NCBI RefSeq assembly: GCF_002094855.1
Contig: NZ_ARYN01000011.1
Location: forward strand, 62,001 to 126,000
Length of the DNA: 64,000 nt
Direction of reading: 5' to 3'
From: Zunongwangia atlantica 22II14-10F7
GTDB lineage: Bacteria > Bacteroidota > Bacteroidia > Flavobacteriales > Flavobacteriaceae
Made by a program: the position numbers and the translations under genes. The notes beneath the pieces were generated by a model that did not search any database, was not told the DNA's origin, and saw nothing but the letters and a program-made list of their open reading frames with translations. Positions within the stretch are counted from its first letter, which is position 1. Each line of letters opens with the position of its first letter. Below, one piece after another: positions 8,821 to 17,208 of the stretch.

Positions 8821-9462
8821 ATGAAAAGATTATCATCAGTTATTTTAGTTTCTTTATTCTTTATTTTTCAATCTGTTTTTGCTCAAAATCAGCAAATTTC
8901 AGCAGACTTAGATGCTATTTGGAAAACCGATCAGGGGATAAGAATGGAACTCATTCAACTTCAGCAACAGGGAAAAACGAATACTTCAGAATTTAAGGAG
9001 CTTATTGGCGCAATGAAAACACAGGATTCAATCAATCAAAAAAAAGTGATTGAAATCTTACAAAATGGATGGCCAGAAAACCTGAATTTGCAGCAAAATC
9101 AAACCATATTTTTAGTGATTCAGCATGCCGATGTAGATACGCAAAAAAAGTATCTACCTATTATCGAATCTGCGGTTATAAATGGTAAAACCTTAGCTTC
9201 TAATCTTGCTTTGCTGAAAGATCGAATAGCTTTAAGGGAAGGAGGGAAGCAAATTTATGGTAGCCAGGTGTGGTATGATGCAAAAACCGGTAAAAACTAT
9301 GTTCAGCCTATCGAAAATCCTGAAAAAGTGGATAGTTTACGAGCAGAAGTTGGTCTTCCAGATATGAAAACCTATCTTCAGCAGGCTTTTCAGATGAATT
9401 GGAGCCTGGAGCAATATTATAAGGATCTACCAAAGCTAAAAGAATTACTTTCGAAGAAATAA
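8821..9462 (+). CDS. DUF6624-like secreted protein
   Basis: This 213-residue protein has a clear signal peptide (1-21, ending SVFAQ). The mature part is helical and carries the features I associate with the DUF6624 group: a central FLVIQHADVDTQKKYLPI segment, then LLKDRIALREGGKQIYGSQV and a C-terminal PDMKTYLQQAF. Members are secreted proteins of unknown function, common in Bacteroidota. The His-Ala-Asp and Arg-Glu-Gly-Gly-Lys motifs look catalytic or ligand-binding but no activity is established. No plus-strand terminator is evident after it. Confidence 0.75.
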   Translation: MKRLSSVILVSLFFIFQSVFAQNQQISADLDAIWKTDQGIRMELIQLQQQGKTNTSEFKELIGAMKTQDSINQKKVIEILQNGWPENLNLQQNQTIFLVIQHADVDTQKKYLPIIESAVINGKTLASNLALLKDRIALREGGKQIYGSQVWYDAKTGKNYVQPIENPEKVDSLRAEVGLPDMKTYLQQAFQMNWSLEQYYKDLPKLKELLSKK

Positions 9463-9477
9463 TTATAAAAATACAAC

Positions 9478-9518
9478 TTAAAAAATAAGCTCAGATTTTA
9501 ACGAATCTGAGCTTATTC
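9478..9518 (-). terminator. Terminator of pta-ackA
   Basis: A perfect 14-base inverted repeat (AATAAGCTCAGATT at 9485-9498, mirrored at 9505-9518) with a 6-base loop is followed on the minus strand by six T. It lies 19 bases past the ackA stop codon. Confidence 0.85.
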
Positions 9519-9537
9519 AACTTAACAGATAAATATA

Positions 9538-10731
9538 TTAGTTCACCAAAGCATATGACTGCTTGGCAATCTCTAATTCTTCGTTGGTAGGAACAATTAA
9601 AATTTGTTTCTCTGCATCAGGGGAATTTATTGGACGAATCGTTTTTCCACGAACATCATTTTTGCGATGATCCAGATGAAGTCCCAAATATTCCATATCC
9701 TCTAAAGCTATTTTTCTAATCACGCTACTGTTTTCGCCAATTCCGGCAGTAAAAATAACAGCATCTACACCATTCATAGCCGCGATATAAGATCCAATAT
9801 ATTTTTTGATCTTATAACCATTGATGTAAAGTGCAAGTCTGCAATTTTCGTCACCTTCAGCAGATCGTTCTTCGATATCACGCATATCGCTATAGCCGGT
9901 AAGGCCTAACATTCCGCTTTCTTTAAGTAAAATATTATTAACCTCTTCAGCAGTGTAACCAAGTTTATCGATTAGATAAAAAATAACCGATTGGTCGATA
10001 TCGCCTGCACGAGTTCCCATTATCAATCCGTTTGCAGGTCCCATTCCTAAAGAGTGGTCGATGGCTTTTCCGTTTTTGATAGCGGTAATACTACAACCGT
10101 TACCAAGGTGAACGCTTATGATTTTTTCTGAAGGAAGTCCTTTTTCGTTTAAATATTCGATTGCTTTTTCAGAAACATATTTATGGCTGGTTCCATGAAA
10201 TCCATAGGCTCTAACATCATGATCCTCTAAAAATTTCTTCGGAATTGCATATTGATAAGCTTTTTGAGGCATGGTTTGAAAATAAGCCGTATCGAAAACT
10301 ACTACTTGTTTTGCTTCAGGAAAAACACTTTCAGCAACCTCGATTCCTCTTAAATTGTGAGGATTATGTAATGGCGCTAAAGGAAAAAGATTTCTAATTT
10401 TTGCTTTTACATCTTCGGTAACTTCAACAGTTTTAGAAAAACTTTTTCCGCCGTGAACCACACGATGTCCTACAACTTGAATATGTTTTTCATCCTCAAC
10501 AACACCCACTTCTTTATCCATTAAAAACTGAGTGATTTGCTTTAAACCAGTTTCGTGATTAGGGATATCTATTTCTTTAGTGAGTTTAGTTTCGCCAGCT
10601 TTATAGTGAAGCAAAGAACCCTCTAGACCAATACGTTCTACGAGTCCGCTTGCTGCCACCGTTTCTTCTGGCATTTTTATAAGTTGGTATTTTATGGAAG
10701 AACTCCCTGAGTTGATTACTAAAATATTCAT
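9538..10731 (-). CDS. ackA: Acetate kinase
   Basis: AckA converts acetyl phosphate and ADP to acetate and ATP, or the reverse, in the cytoplasm. At 397 residues the length is typical. Family motifs are present: VINSGSSSIKYQL at the N-terminus, HRVVHGG, VFDTAYFQTMP, YGFHGTSH, LGNGCS and FTAGIGENS. It starts one base after the pta stop codon, so the two form one operon, and a strong terminator follows. The pair handles acetate overflow or acetate activation. Confidence 0.98.
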   Translation of the reverse strand: MNILVINSGSSSIKYQLIKMPEETVAASGLVERIGLEGSLLHYKAGETKLTKEIDIPNHETGLKQITQFLMDKEVGVVEDEKHIQVVGHRVVHGGKSFSKTVEVTEDVKAKIRNLFPLAPLHNPHNLRGIEVAESVFPEAKQVVVFDTAYFQTMPQKAYQYAIPKKFLEDHDVRAYGFHGTSHKYVSEKAIEYLNEKGLPSEKIISVHLGNGCSITAIKNGKAIDHSLGMGPANGLIMGTRAGDIDQSVIFYLIDKLGYTAEEVNNILLKESGMLGLTGYSDMRDIEERSAEGDENCRLALYINGYKIKKYIGSYIAAMNGVDAVIFTAGIGENSSVIRKIALEDMEYLGLHLDHRKNDVRGKTIRPINSPDAEKQILIVPTNEELEIAKQSYALVN

Positions 10732-10732
10732 A

Positions 10733-12826
10733 TTAAATTCCTTGTGCCTGGATCGCGGTTATTATTACGGTGTTAAATACGTCGTCTACGGTGCAGCCTC
10801 TACTAAGATCGTTAACAGGTTTGTTAAGCCCCTGTAACATTGGGCCAATAGCCAAAGCTCCGGTTTCACGTTGTACAGCCTTGTAGGTATTGTTCCCGGT
10901 GTTAAGATCTGGGAAAATAAGTACGCTGGCCTGTCCTGCAACTTCAGAATCTGGTAGTTTGCTTTTTCCTACCGTAGCATCTACTGCAGCGTCGTACTGA
11001 ATAGGACCTTCAATCTTAAGATCTGGGCGTTTGCTTCTTACAATTTCTGTAGCCTCCCGAACACGATCTACATCTTCACCTTTTCCAGAGGTTCCAGAAG
11101 AGTAAGACAGCATCGCAATTTTTGGTTCGATACCAAAGGCTTTACTACTTTCTGCGGAAGAAATAGCGATTTCAGCAAGCTCGGCAGCATTAGGGTTTGG
11201 ATTGATTGCGCAATCACCAAATACTGAAACACGATCTTCTAAACACATAAAGAACACTGAAGAAACTACAGATACCCCTGGTTTTGTTTTGATGAATTGA
11301 AGCGCCGGTCTAATGGTATGCTGAGTGGTATGTGCAGCTCCTGAAACCATCCCATCGGCATCACCTTTATGGATCATCATAGTTCCAAAATAAGACACAT
11401 CTGCCATCATATCGCGAGCCATATCCATATTTACATTTTTATGTTTTCTAAGCTCGTAGAAGGTTTCAGAATAGTCTTCGTATTTATCGGAATGTACAGG
11501 ATCGATCACGCTAACTTTACTTAGATCGATATTTAAACCAAGATCTGCAATTTTATTTTTAATCTTATCGATATTTCCAAGAAGGGTAATATCTACAATG
11601 TCCAGAGCGATTAAACGCATAGTCGCAATAAGAATTCGTTCATCTGTTCCCTCGGGAAGTACAATGCGTTTTCTAGATTGTTGTGCACGTTTATAAAGGC
11701 TATACTGAAACATTTTTGGCGTAAGCGCTTTTGGCTGAAAATTGAATAGTTTTTCGGTAAGGCTATCAAGATTCAGGTATTTATCAGACACCGCAAGGGA
11801 GGTCATGATCTTTTGCTTACTGTCCTTATAAATTTGGGATTTAATGCTTCCAATCTGGTTAGTCACTCCAAAAGTACCTCCTTGTACAGATACGATAGGG
11901 ACAATTTGAGAAAGTCCTTCAATAAGCTTTAGAATGCTGTCTTCAGGAATTAATCCTCCTGTAAGTATAATTCCTGAAATTGGTGGATAATTAGCCGAAA
12001 TATGAGCCTGTAATGCGCCAAGAATAATATCTGCACGATCTCCCGGAGTAATTACAAGGCTATTTTCTTTAAGCTTGGTGATATAATTTCTAAGCTGCAT
12101 GGCACCAACGCCAAAGCTACCGGTTTGATTATTTAGGTGTGTTTCACCAAAAAGAACCTTACCATCTAATTCTTCTACGATTTCCTTAATGGTTGGATGC
12201 AAAAGAGTATTGATCATTGGTACGATAGAAACTTCTACCTCTTTTGGGAAAAATTTATCCAGATCTACCTTGACCTTTTCTATATTTTCTTCCTGAATTT
12301 TATTGGCAACAACACCAATAACTTTTACATCACGATTATTAAAAGAACTATATGCAAAGTTTAGCGCATCAACCAGTTCTTTCTGAGTTTTATCTTTTCC
12401 GCTGGAAATAATGATTGTTGGTAATCCCAGGTTCTTTGCCACTGTTACGTTGGTGTCGAACTCGAATACATTTCCCTTCACAGAAAAGTCAGTCCCTTCA
12501 ACCAAAACAAAATTAAACTGTTCTTCCAGATCCTTGTATTTCTGGATAATTACGTCGATGATTTCGCCAGCTTTGCCTTCGTTTCTCTTATCTACTAACT
12601 CTTTACGGGTAACTCCGTATGCTTTTTCATAAGGGATTTCGATATCAAAATGGGAAAGAATAGTTTCAATGTGATTGTCTTTTTGACCTTCGGGGAAATC
12701 GTCGATGATGGGTCTAAAATATCCTACTTTATCGGTTTTTCCCAAAAGTGTTTGCATTAGCCCCAAGGAGATTAAAGACTTTCCACTGTCTTCTTCCATG
12801 GTAGCAATGTAGATACCTTTATTCAT
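10733..12826 (-). CDS. pta: Phosphate acetyltransferase, long form
   Basis: Pta interconverts acetyl-CoA and acetyl phosphate. At 697 residues it is the long, E. coli-like form: an N-terminal BioD-like P-loop domain (about 1-210, MEEDSGKSLISLGL), a central DRTGG domain (about 215-330), and the C-terminal catalytic domain (about 370-697, starting KRIVLPEGTDERIL and including FGDCAINPNP, MLSYSSGTSGKG and VLIFPDLNTGN). In other bacteria the N-terminal part binds effectors and regulates activity. It is first in the pta-ackA operon. Two palindromes lie upstream (12840-12854 and 12913-12935). Confidence 0.97.
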   Translation of the reverse strand: MNKGIYIATMEEDSGKSLISLGLMQTLLGKTDKVGYFRPIIDDFPEGQKDNHIETILSHFDIEIPYEKAYGVTRKELVDKRNEGKAGEIIDVIIQKYKDLEEQFNFVLVEGTDFSVKGNVFEFDTNVTVAKNLGLPTIIISSGKDKTQKELVDALNFAYSSFNNRDVKVIGVVANKIQEENIEKVKVDLDKFFPKEVEVSIVPMINTLLHPTIKEIVEELDGKVLFGETHLNNQTGSFGVGAMQLRNYITKLKENSLVITPGDRADIILGALQAHISANYPPISGIILTGGLIPEDSILKLIEGLSQIVPIVSVQGGTFGVTNQIGSIKSQIYKDSKQKIMTSLAVSDKYLNLDSLTEKLFNFQPKALTPKMFQYSLYKRAQQSRKRIVLPEGTDERILIATMRLIALDIVDITLLGNIDKIKNKIADLGLNIDLSKVSVIDPVHSDKYEDYSETFYELRKHKNVNMDMARDMMADVSYFGTMMIHKGDADGMVSGAAHTTQHTIRPALQFIKTKPGVSVVSSVFFMCLEDRVSVFGDCAINPNPNAAELAEIAISSAESSKAFGIEPKIAMLSYSSGTSGKGEDVDRVREATEIVRSKRPDLKIEGPIQYDAAVDATVGKSKLPDSEVAGQASVLIFPDLNTGNNTYKAVQRETGALAIGPMLQGLNKPVNDLSRGCTVDDVFNTVIITAIQAQGI

Positions 12827-12839
12827 AGTGCTTATTTTT

Positions 12840-12854
12840 TCTCACTTAGTGAGA
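12840..12854. promoter_or_regulatory. Palindrome just upstream of pta
   Basis: TCTCAC, TTA, GTGAGA is a perfect 6-3-6 inverted repeat beginning 14 bases upstream of the pta ATG. It would sit in the mRNA leader and could be an operator or small hairpin. There is no direct evidence of function. Confidence 0.35.
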
Positions 12855-12912
12855 TTTTTGATGCTAATTCCCTGTTTTATGGGGATATTTAACAATTAAA
12901 TTAGTTTCAAAA

Positions 12913-12946
12913 CACTTCTATTTTATTTAGAAGTGGTACAAATTTA
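12913..12946 (-). promoter_or_regulatory. -7 box and overlapping palindrome of pta
   Basis: On the minus strand TAAATTTG (12939-12946) matches TAnnTTTG exactly. Immediately downstream, CACTTCTA and TAGAAGTG form an 8-7-8 inverted repeat (12913-12935), where a repressor would cover the transcription start. No good -33 box is seen. Read as a candidate controlled promoter. Confidence 0.4.
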
Positions 12947-13078
12947 CCAGTAATTTGAAGCATGAAACCTAATAAATGTCATATTATAAAGTTAAAATAA
13001 CTTTAAAAGGGATTCGAATTGATTCATTAAATTTACCAGAATAAAAAACTGAGTGTAGAAACACCTGTATTTAATTTT

Positions 13079-14233
13079 ATGAAGCGAATTAAACTTAGCA
13101 AGAATAAATGGTTCTTTTATACGATTTTTATTCTAAGTATTTTATCGATGATAAGGACCTTTATAATCCCTCTTCAGGCAGATGAAATTACTTATTTCCA
13201 AATTGCTAAGAATATTTTAGAAGGTAGATATTATCAAGTAGATAATCCATCGACTGTAGCTCCTGTAATGCCTTTAATTTTGGCTTTCTTTTACAGTTTA
13301 GAATTTCCTGAGCTTTCAATTTTGATTGCTAAAATTTTCCCCATATTATTATTTTTGGGAGGACTTTTTTTTCTTTATAAATTTTTAAAAAACATAGAAC
13401 TTGAAAAAAAGATTATTCTAACTATTATTTCTCTAACAATAGTTAATCCCATAGGAATAGTCTTTTATTCTAGTTTTTATCCAGAATCAGTGCTTTTCGT
13501 ATGTTTTTGGGGGCTTATGTATTATTTATCTAAAAAAGAATATTCTGTTTCTAATTTTTATAAGATTGTTCTATTGTTCTTATTGATTTCTTTAACAAGG
13601 TATTTATATTTTATTCTTGGAGCAATAGTGGTTTACGATTTCATAATGGTGATGAAGCAAAATAATTTAAGAAATAGAATAAAATTATGTTTGTTTATCT
13701 GTATCGCCTTAATGCCAATCATTTTATGGTTTAAGTATGTATATATGATAGAACTCTCTAATTTATCTGAGATTAGCTATTTCAACAGGTTCAAAACTGA
13801 AAGCAAAACTCTTTATAATATAAAAGCAGGATTAGGGCTAATTCAGCATGAAGAGGTAAACAAAATTAATGGAATTCCTGCCTTTATTTCTTTGTTTTTA
13901 CCGGTGACTGGATTACGGGATTTTTTTTCAAGCCTACTATTGATTTTTACTTTTATTTTAGGTTATATTTTGAACTTCAATTATCTAAGTAAAGGAATTC
14001 GAGTATTGTTTTTTGCACTTATTCTAACTATGTTAGGTTTAATTTACGCAGGAACTGGTTTTAGCCGATATTGGTTAATATTATTACCAGGATTCTTAAT
14101 CGGATTTTATTTATTTTTTGATAAAATAGACTTTCCTAAAAAATGGTTTATTATTGTATCGCAGTTAATCTGTATAGTTTATGTCTTAAATGAAATAAGG
14201 ATTGATATTCTGTATTTTGAAAGATATTTTTAG
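13079..14233 (+). CDS. GT-C-type integral membrane glycosyltransferase
   Basis: This 384-residue protein has roughly ten hydrophobic segments. After the first one comes LQADEITYFQIAKNILEGRYY, a loop with Asp-Glu at the place where GT-C transferases (PMT/ArnT-like) carry the catalytic acidic residue. It probably transfers a sugar from a lipid-phosphate carrier to a surface glycan on the periplasmic side. It is first in a tight four-gene operon (gap of 6 bases to the next gene) with a GtrB-like transferase, a methyltransferase and a GtrA-like protein. By analogy it takes the place of the serotype-specific Gtr protein in phage gtr clusters. The operon is more AT-rich than its neighbours. Confidence 0.75.
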   Translation: MKRIKLSKNKWFFYTIFILSILSMIRTFIIPLQADEITYFQIAKNILEGRYYQVDNPSTVAPVMPLILAFFYSLEFPELSILIAKIFPILLFLGGLFFLYKFLKNIELEKKIILTIISLTIVNPIGIVFYSSFYPESVLFVCFWGLMYYLSKKEYSVSNFYKIVLLFLLISLTRYLYFILGAIVVYDFIMVMKQNNLRNRIKLCLFICIALMPIILWFKYVYMIELSNLSEISYFNRFKTESKTLYNIKAGLGLIQHEEVNKINGIPAFISLFLPVTGLRDFFSSLLLIFTFILGYILNFNYLSKGIRVLFFALILTMLGLIYAGTGFSRYWLILLPGFLIGFYLFFDKIDFPKKWFIIVSQLICIVYVLNEIRIDILYFERYF

Positions 14234-14239
14234 AATCTA

Positions 14240-15181
14240 ATGATAGAAAAATCTAAAACGCTAGTTTATATACCAGCATTTAACGAAGAAAAAACCATTG
14301 AAGGTGTTATCAAATCAATCTTTAATTTAGATTCGCTTAAATGTGAGGTTCTTGTCGTGGATGACGGAAGTAATGATCTAACAGCTAAAGTTTCTAAAGA
14401 AGCAGGAGCCAAAGTCATAAGCCATTACTCTAATAAAGGAGTTGGTAAAGCATTTGAAACTGCGCTAAATTACTCTGTCAATAATAGGTATGATTTCCTA
14501 GTGAGTATAGATGCAGATGGACAATTTGATGTAAATCAGATATTGGATTTAGTAAATCCAATTATGCTTAAAGAAGCAGATTTTAGTATAGGTGATAGGT
14601 TTTACAATAGAAGACCTAATGAAATGCCAAAAATTAAATATTGGGGCAATAAAAGAATTAGTAATATTATTTCGGTTATTACTAAGATAAGAATTAGTGA
14701 CTCTTCCTGTGGTTTTCGAGCATATTCAAGGGAATGTTTGATAAGTTTAAATTTACAGGGAGCGTTTACTTATACCCATGAAACAATCCTAGATCTTTTA
14801 GATAAAAATTTTAGAGTAGCTCAAATTCCTGTTAAAGTGAAGTATTTTGAAGGTAGGGTATCTAGAGTTGCTAACAATCTATTTAGATATGCTTTTAAAA
14901 CGAGCATAATTATTTTTAAGGCATTGAAAGATTATAAACCATTTCAGTTCTTTTTTACCATAGCTTCAATAGTTTTTTTACTTGCAGTCATCATAGGTGG
15001 GTTTGTATTCTATCATTGGTTAGATACAGGATATATAACACCATATAAGAGCTTAGGAATATTTTCTTTGGCATTATTAGGGATGTCCGTATTACTGGTT
15101 ATACTTGCTCTTATAGCAGATATGTTAAACAGGATAAGACGAAATCAAGAAAAGATTTTATTACTTCTTAAAAATAAATAA
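14240..15181 (+). CDS. GtrB/DPM1-like family 2 glycosyltransferase
   Basis: The protein has an N-terminal GT-A domain (about 1-230) with YIPAFNEEKTIEGV, VVDDGSNDLT and SIDADGQFD, the last being the metal/nucleotide site. Two C-terminal membrane segments follow (about 235-260 and 273-298). This layout is that of GtrB and related polyprenyl-phosphate glycosyltransferases, which load a sugar from a nucleotide donor onto undecaprenyl phosphate at the cytoplasmic face. At 313 residues the size is typical. It lies between the GT-C gene and a methyltransferase in one operon and would supply the lipid-linked sugar used by the GT-C enzyme. Confidence 0.88.
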   Translation: MIEKSKTLVYIPAFNEEKTIEGVIKSIFNLDSLKCEVLVVDDGSNDLTAKVSKEAGAKVISHYSNKGVGKAFETALNYSVNNRYDFLVSIDADGQFDVNQILDLVNPIMLKEADFSIGDRFYNRRPNEMPKIKYWGNKRISNIISVITKIRISDSSCGFRAYSRECLISLNLQGAFTYTHETILDLLDKNFRVAQIPVKVKYFEGRVSRVANNLFRYAFKTSIIIFKALKDYKPFQFFFTIASIVFLLAVIIGGFVFYHWLDTGYITPYKSLGIFSLALLGMSVLLVILALIADMLNRIRRNQEKILLLLKNK

Positions 15182-15182
15182 A

Positions 15183-15827
15183 TTGGAGAAATTTGATCAT
15201 TCAACTTTACAGGCTACCCCAGAGAACGAGGATTTTGCAGGTAAATATGAAAATAATGGTTTTATAGCTAAAAGATTAGTACATAACTATTTTCGATCTG
15301 TTGAAATATTAGTGAATCGAATTCCTGAAAATAATAAATCTTTGATAGCACATGAAATAGGTTGTGGAGAAGGCTTTTCTACAAAAAAACTTAATCAATT
15401 TAAGTTTAAAAAACTTTCTGCTTCAGAATATGTACAAAAATTAGTACCTAAAAGCATAAAAAATAACCCTACTTTAAATATTTTTCAGGAAAGCGTGTAT
15501 CAACTAAAATATGACAGTTCAAAAGTAGATTTAGTTTTTTTACTAGAAGTTTTAGAACATTTAGATTATCCAAAACAAGCTCTTAAAGAAATTTCAAGAA
15601 TTAGTTCCAATTATCTAATATTAGGTGTCCCGAGAGAACCATTATGGAGAATTCTTAATATGTGCAGATTAAAATATCTCAATAAATTTGGTAATACGCC
15701 TGGGCACTTAAATCACTGGTCAAGAAAAGGAATTATAGAATTCGTAGAAAAATATTTTGGAGAAGTGATCGCCGTTCAATCTCCTTTACCTTGGACAATT
15801 CTATTAGCTAAGAAAAGAAATGAATGA
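15183..15827 (+). CDS. Class I SAM-dependent methyltransferase
   Basis: This 214-residue soluble protein has motif I HEIGCGEGFSTKKL (about 56-69), an acidic region near SASEY, and LVFLLEVLEHLDYP (about 118-131), all characteristic of the methyltransferase 11 type fold. The start is a TTG two bases after the previous stop, the most upstream start that keeps the whole fold. It overlaps the GtrA-like gene by 8 bases. Because it sits inside the glycosyltransferase operon, it probably methylates the transferred sugar, its donor or lipid carrier, but the substrate is unknown. Confidence 0.8.
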   Translation: MEKFDHSTLQATPENEDFAGKYENNGFIAKRLVHNYFRSVEILVNRIPENNKSLIAHEIGCGEGFSTKKLNQFKFKKLSASEYVQKLVPKSIKNNPTLNIFQESVYQLKYDSSKVDLVFLLEVLEHLDYPKQALKEISRISSNYLILGVPREPLWRILNMCRLKYLNKFGNTPGHLNHWSRKGIIEFVEKYFGEVIAVQSPLPWTILLAKKRNE

Positions 15828-16203
15828 GTTTTTTAAAAATAATAGACTTTTATATAGATACATTTTTATTAGCATTGCTAGCTATGCCTTCGTTTTTATT
15901 AGCTTATATCTTTTTATTGAGATTTTAAAAATAAATAATCAAGAAGCTTTTTGTTTAGCTTATGCATTAAATTATATTCTATTATATGTAGTTCAGCTAA
16001 AATACCTGTTCAGAACCAAACATGATAATAAAAAATTATTGAAGTTTATTGTTTATATATTAAGCTTCTATGGGCTAGCTAATGTATTGTTTTTTCTTTT
16101 TTCAAAATTGGCTATTCATTATTTATTATGTACTATGTTGACAGTATCTATCCTAATGCCCTTTAGATTTTTAATATCTAAAAAGATAGTATTCTCAGAT
16201 TAA
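15820..16203 (+). CDS. GtrA-like four-helix membrane protein
   Basis: This 127-residue protein has four hydrophobic helices and short loops, with RYIFISIASYAFVFISLYLF at the start and LMPFRFLISKKIVF at the end, as in the GtrA family. GtrA is thought to flip the undecaprenyl-phosphate-linked sugar made by GtrB to the periplasmic face. It is last in the four-gene operon and its start overlaps the methyltransferase end by 8 bases. Its stop codon abuts that of the converging esterase gene, with no terminator between. Confidence 0.82.
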   Translation: MNEFFKNNRLLYRYIFISIASYAFVFISLYLFIEILKINNQEAFCLAYALNYILLYVVQLKYLFRTKHDNKKLLKFIVYILSFYGLANVLFFLFSKLAIHYLLCTMLTVSILMPFRFLISKKIVFSD

Positions 16204-16863
16204 CTACCCATTCTTCTCTAACCATTCCTTAAGCTCATAGAAATTTTGTGGAGCAACACCATGACCTACGGGAAATTCAGAATAAGTGTTTTTGATAGTT
16301 AATTGATCCAGGAAAGGTTTGGTTTCTCTTGCCCATTCGATTGGGATTACCTGGTCTACCGTTCCGTGAGAACAGTAAAAATTTAAATGCTCAAAATCGT
16401 TATTTTCGAAGCCGTTTTTTATGATTGCTTTATTCACGTAGCCGCTTAGCGCAATAACATTTTTCACTTTTTCTGGATATGAAAGGGCAACAGCATAACT
16501 TAAAATACTTCCCTGGCTAAAACCTAAGAGCGTAACTTTATTTTTGTTTATAGGATAAGCTTCAATCGCTTCATCTATAAATTTAGCAATTAGATCTCTA
16601 GATTCGATCGCTTGCTCATCATCACTAAACTTTCCTTTTACATCATCAAAATAAATGGCGTACCAGGCATTTCCGCTGGGCTGCATTGGGTAGGGCGCTT
16701 TTACCGAGATCACAAAAAACTCTTCTGGTAACTCACCAGCAAAACTAAAAAGGTCCTGTTCATTGCTACCATAGCCATGAAACATAAAAACTACCGGAGC
16801 TTTTTCGGTTTGTCCTTTTGGTTGTTTAATAAGATGTTCTAAAGAAAGATTTGCAGTTTGCAT
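16204..16863 (-). CDS. Alpha/beta-hydrolase, phospholipase/carboxylesterase family
   Basis: This 219-residue cytoplasmic esterase has the oxyanion region FMFHGYGSNEQDLF, nucleophile motif GFSQGS, the acid in GTVDQVIP and the catalytic His in VGHGVAP. This is the order found in the YpfH/carboxylesterase family (abhydrolase_2). It hydrolyses short carboxyl esters; the physiological substrate is unknown. Its start shares one base with the stop of the Tic20-like gene upstream, so it is the last gene of a four-gene operon that begins with the BatA-domain protein. Confidence 0.88.
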   Translation of the reverse strand: MQTANLSLEHLIKQPKGQTEKAPVVFMFHGYGSNEQDLFSFAGELPEEFFVISVKAPYPMQPSGNAWYAIYFDDVKGKFSDDEQAIESRDLIAKFIDEAIEAYPINKNKVTLLGFSQGSILSYAVALSYPEKVKNVIALSGYVNKAIIKNGFENNDFEHLNFYCSHGTVDQVIPIEWARETKPFLDQLTIKNTYSEFPVGHGVAPQNFYELKEWLEKNG

Positions 16864-17198
16864 TAAGTAATCGATTTAAACCATTTTTGAAAATAAACTC
16901 CGATATAAGGGATCATTTTAAATTCTCCCTGAACAGCAGCAACCAAACCATAAATCCAAATAATTACAGAGACTAAATAAAAAGCTGAAGGAATAAAAAG
17001 ATCGCTAAACATTGAAGCTACAGCTCCTAATAAATAAAAGATGATATGAGCTCCAAAGGCCTGGCGAATATGAAAACTAGCCAGTTTATCTTTATCGTCC
17101 ATATTCATAAATATGGCAATGATAAAACCTATGATTGTGATATAGGCGACGATAGCCGTGGTTTTTCCGTTTTTAGAAGTATTTTGGGCTTGATTCAT
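16863..17198 (-). CDS. Small Tic20/DUF4870-like membrane protein
   Basis: This 111-residue protein has three to four hydrophobic segments, with the motif KLASFHIRQAFGAHI after the first and YLVSVIIWIYGLVAAVQGE before the end. This layout belongs to the DUF4870/Tic20-like group of inner-membrane proteins with no assigned role. It is co-transcribed with the dihydroorotase-like gene (10-base gap) and the esterase (1-base overlap). Confidence 0.75.
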   Translation of the reverse strand: MNQAQNTSKNGKTTAIVAYITIIGFIIAIFMNMDDKDKLASFHIRQAFGAHIIFYLLGAVASMFSDLFIPSAFYLVSVIIWIYGLVAAVQGEFKMIPYIGVYFQKWFKSIT

Positions 17199-17208
17199 TA
17201 TTTCAGAA

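Noticed and set aside
9485-9518. Inverted repeat at 9.5 kb as a regulatory operator
   Set aside because: It is just past the ackA stop codon with a T run in the correct direction, so a terminator explains it.
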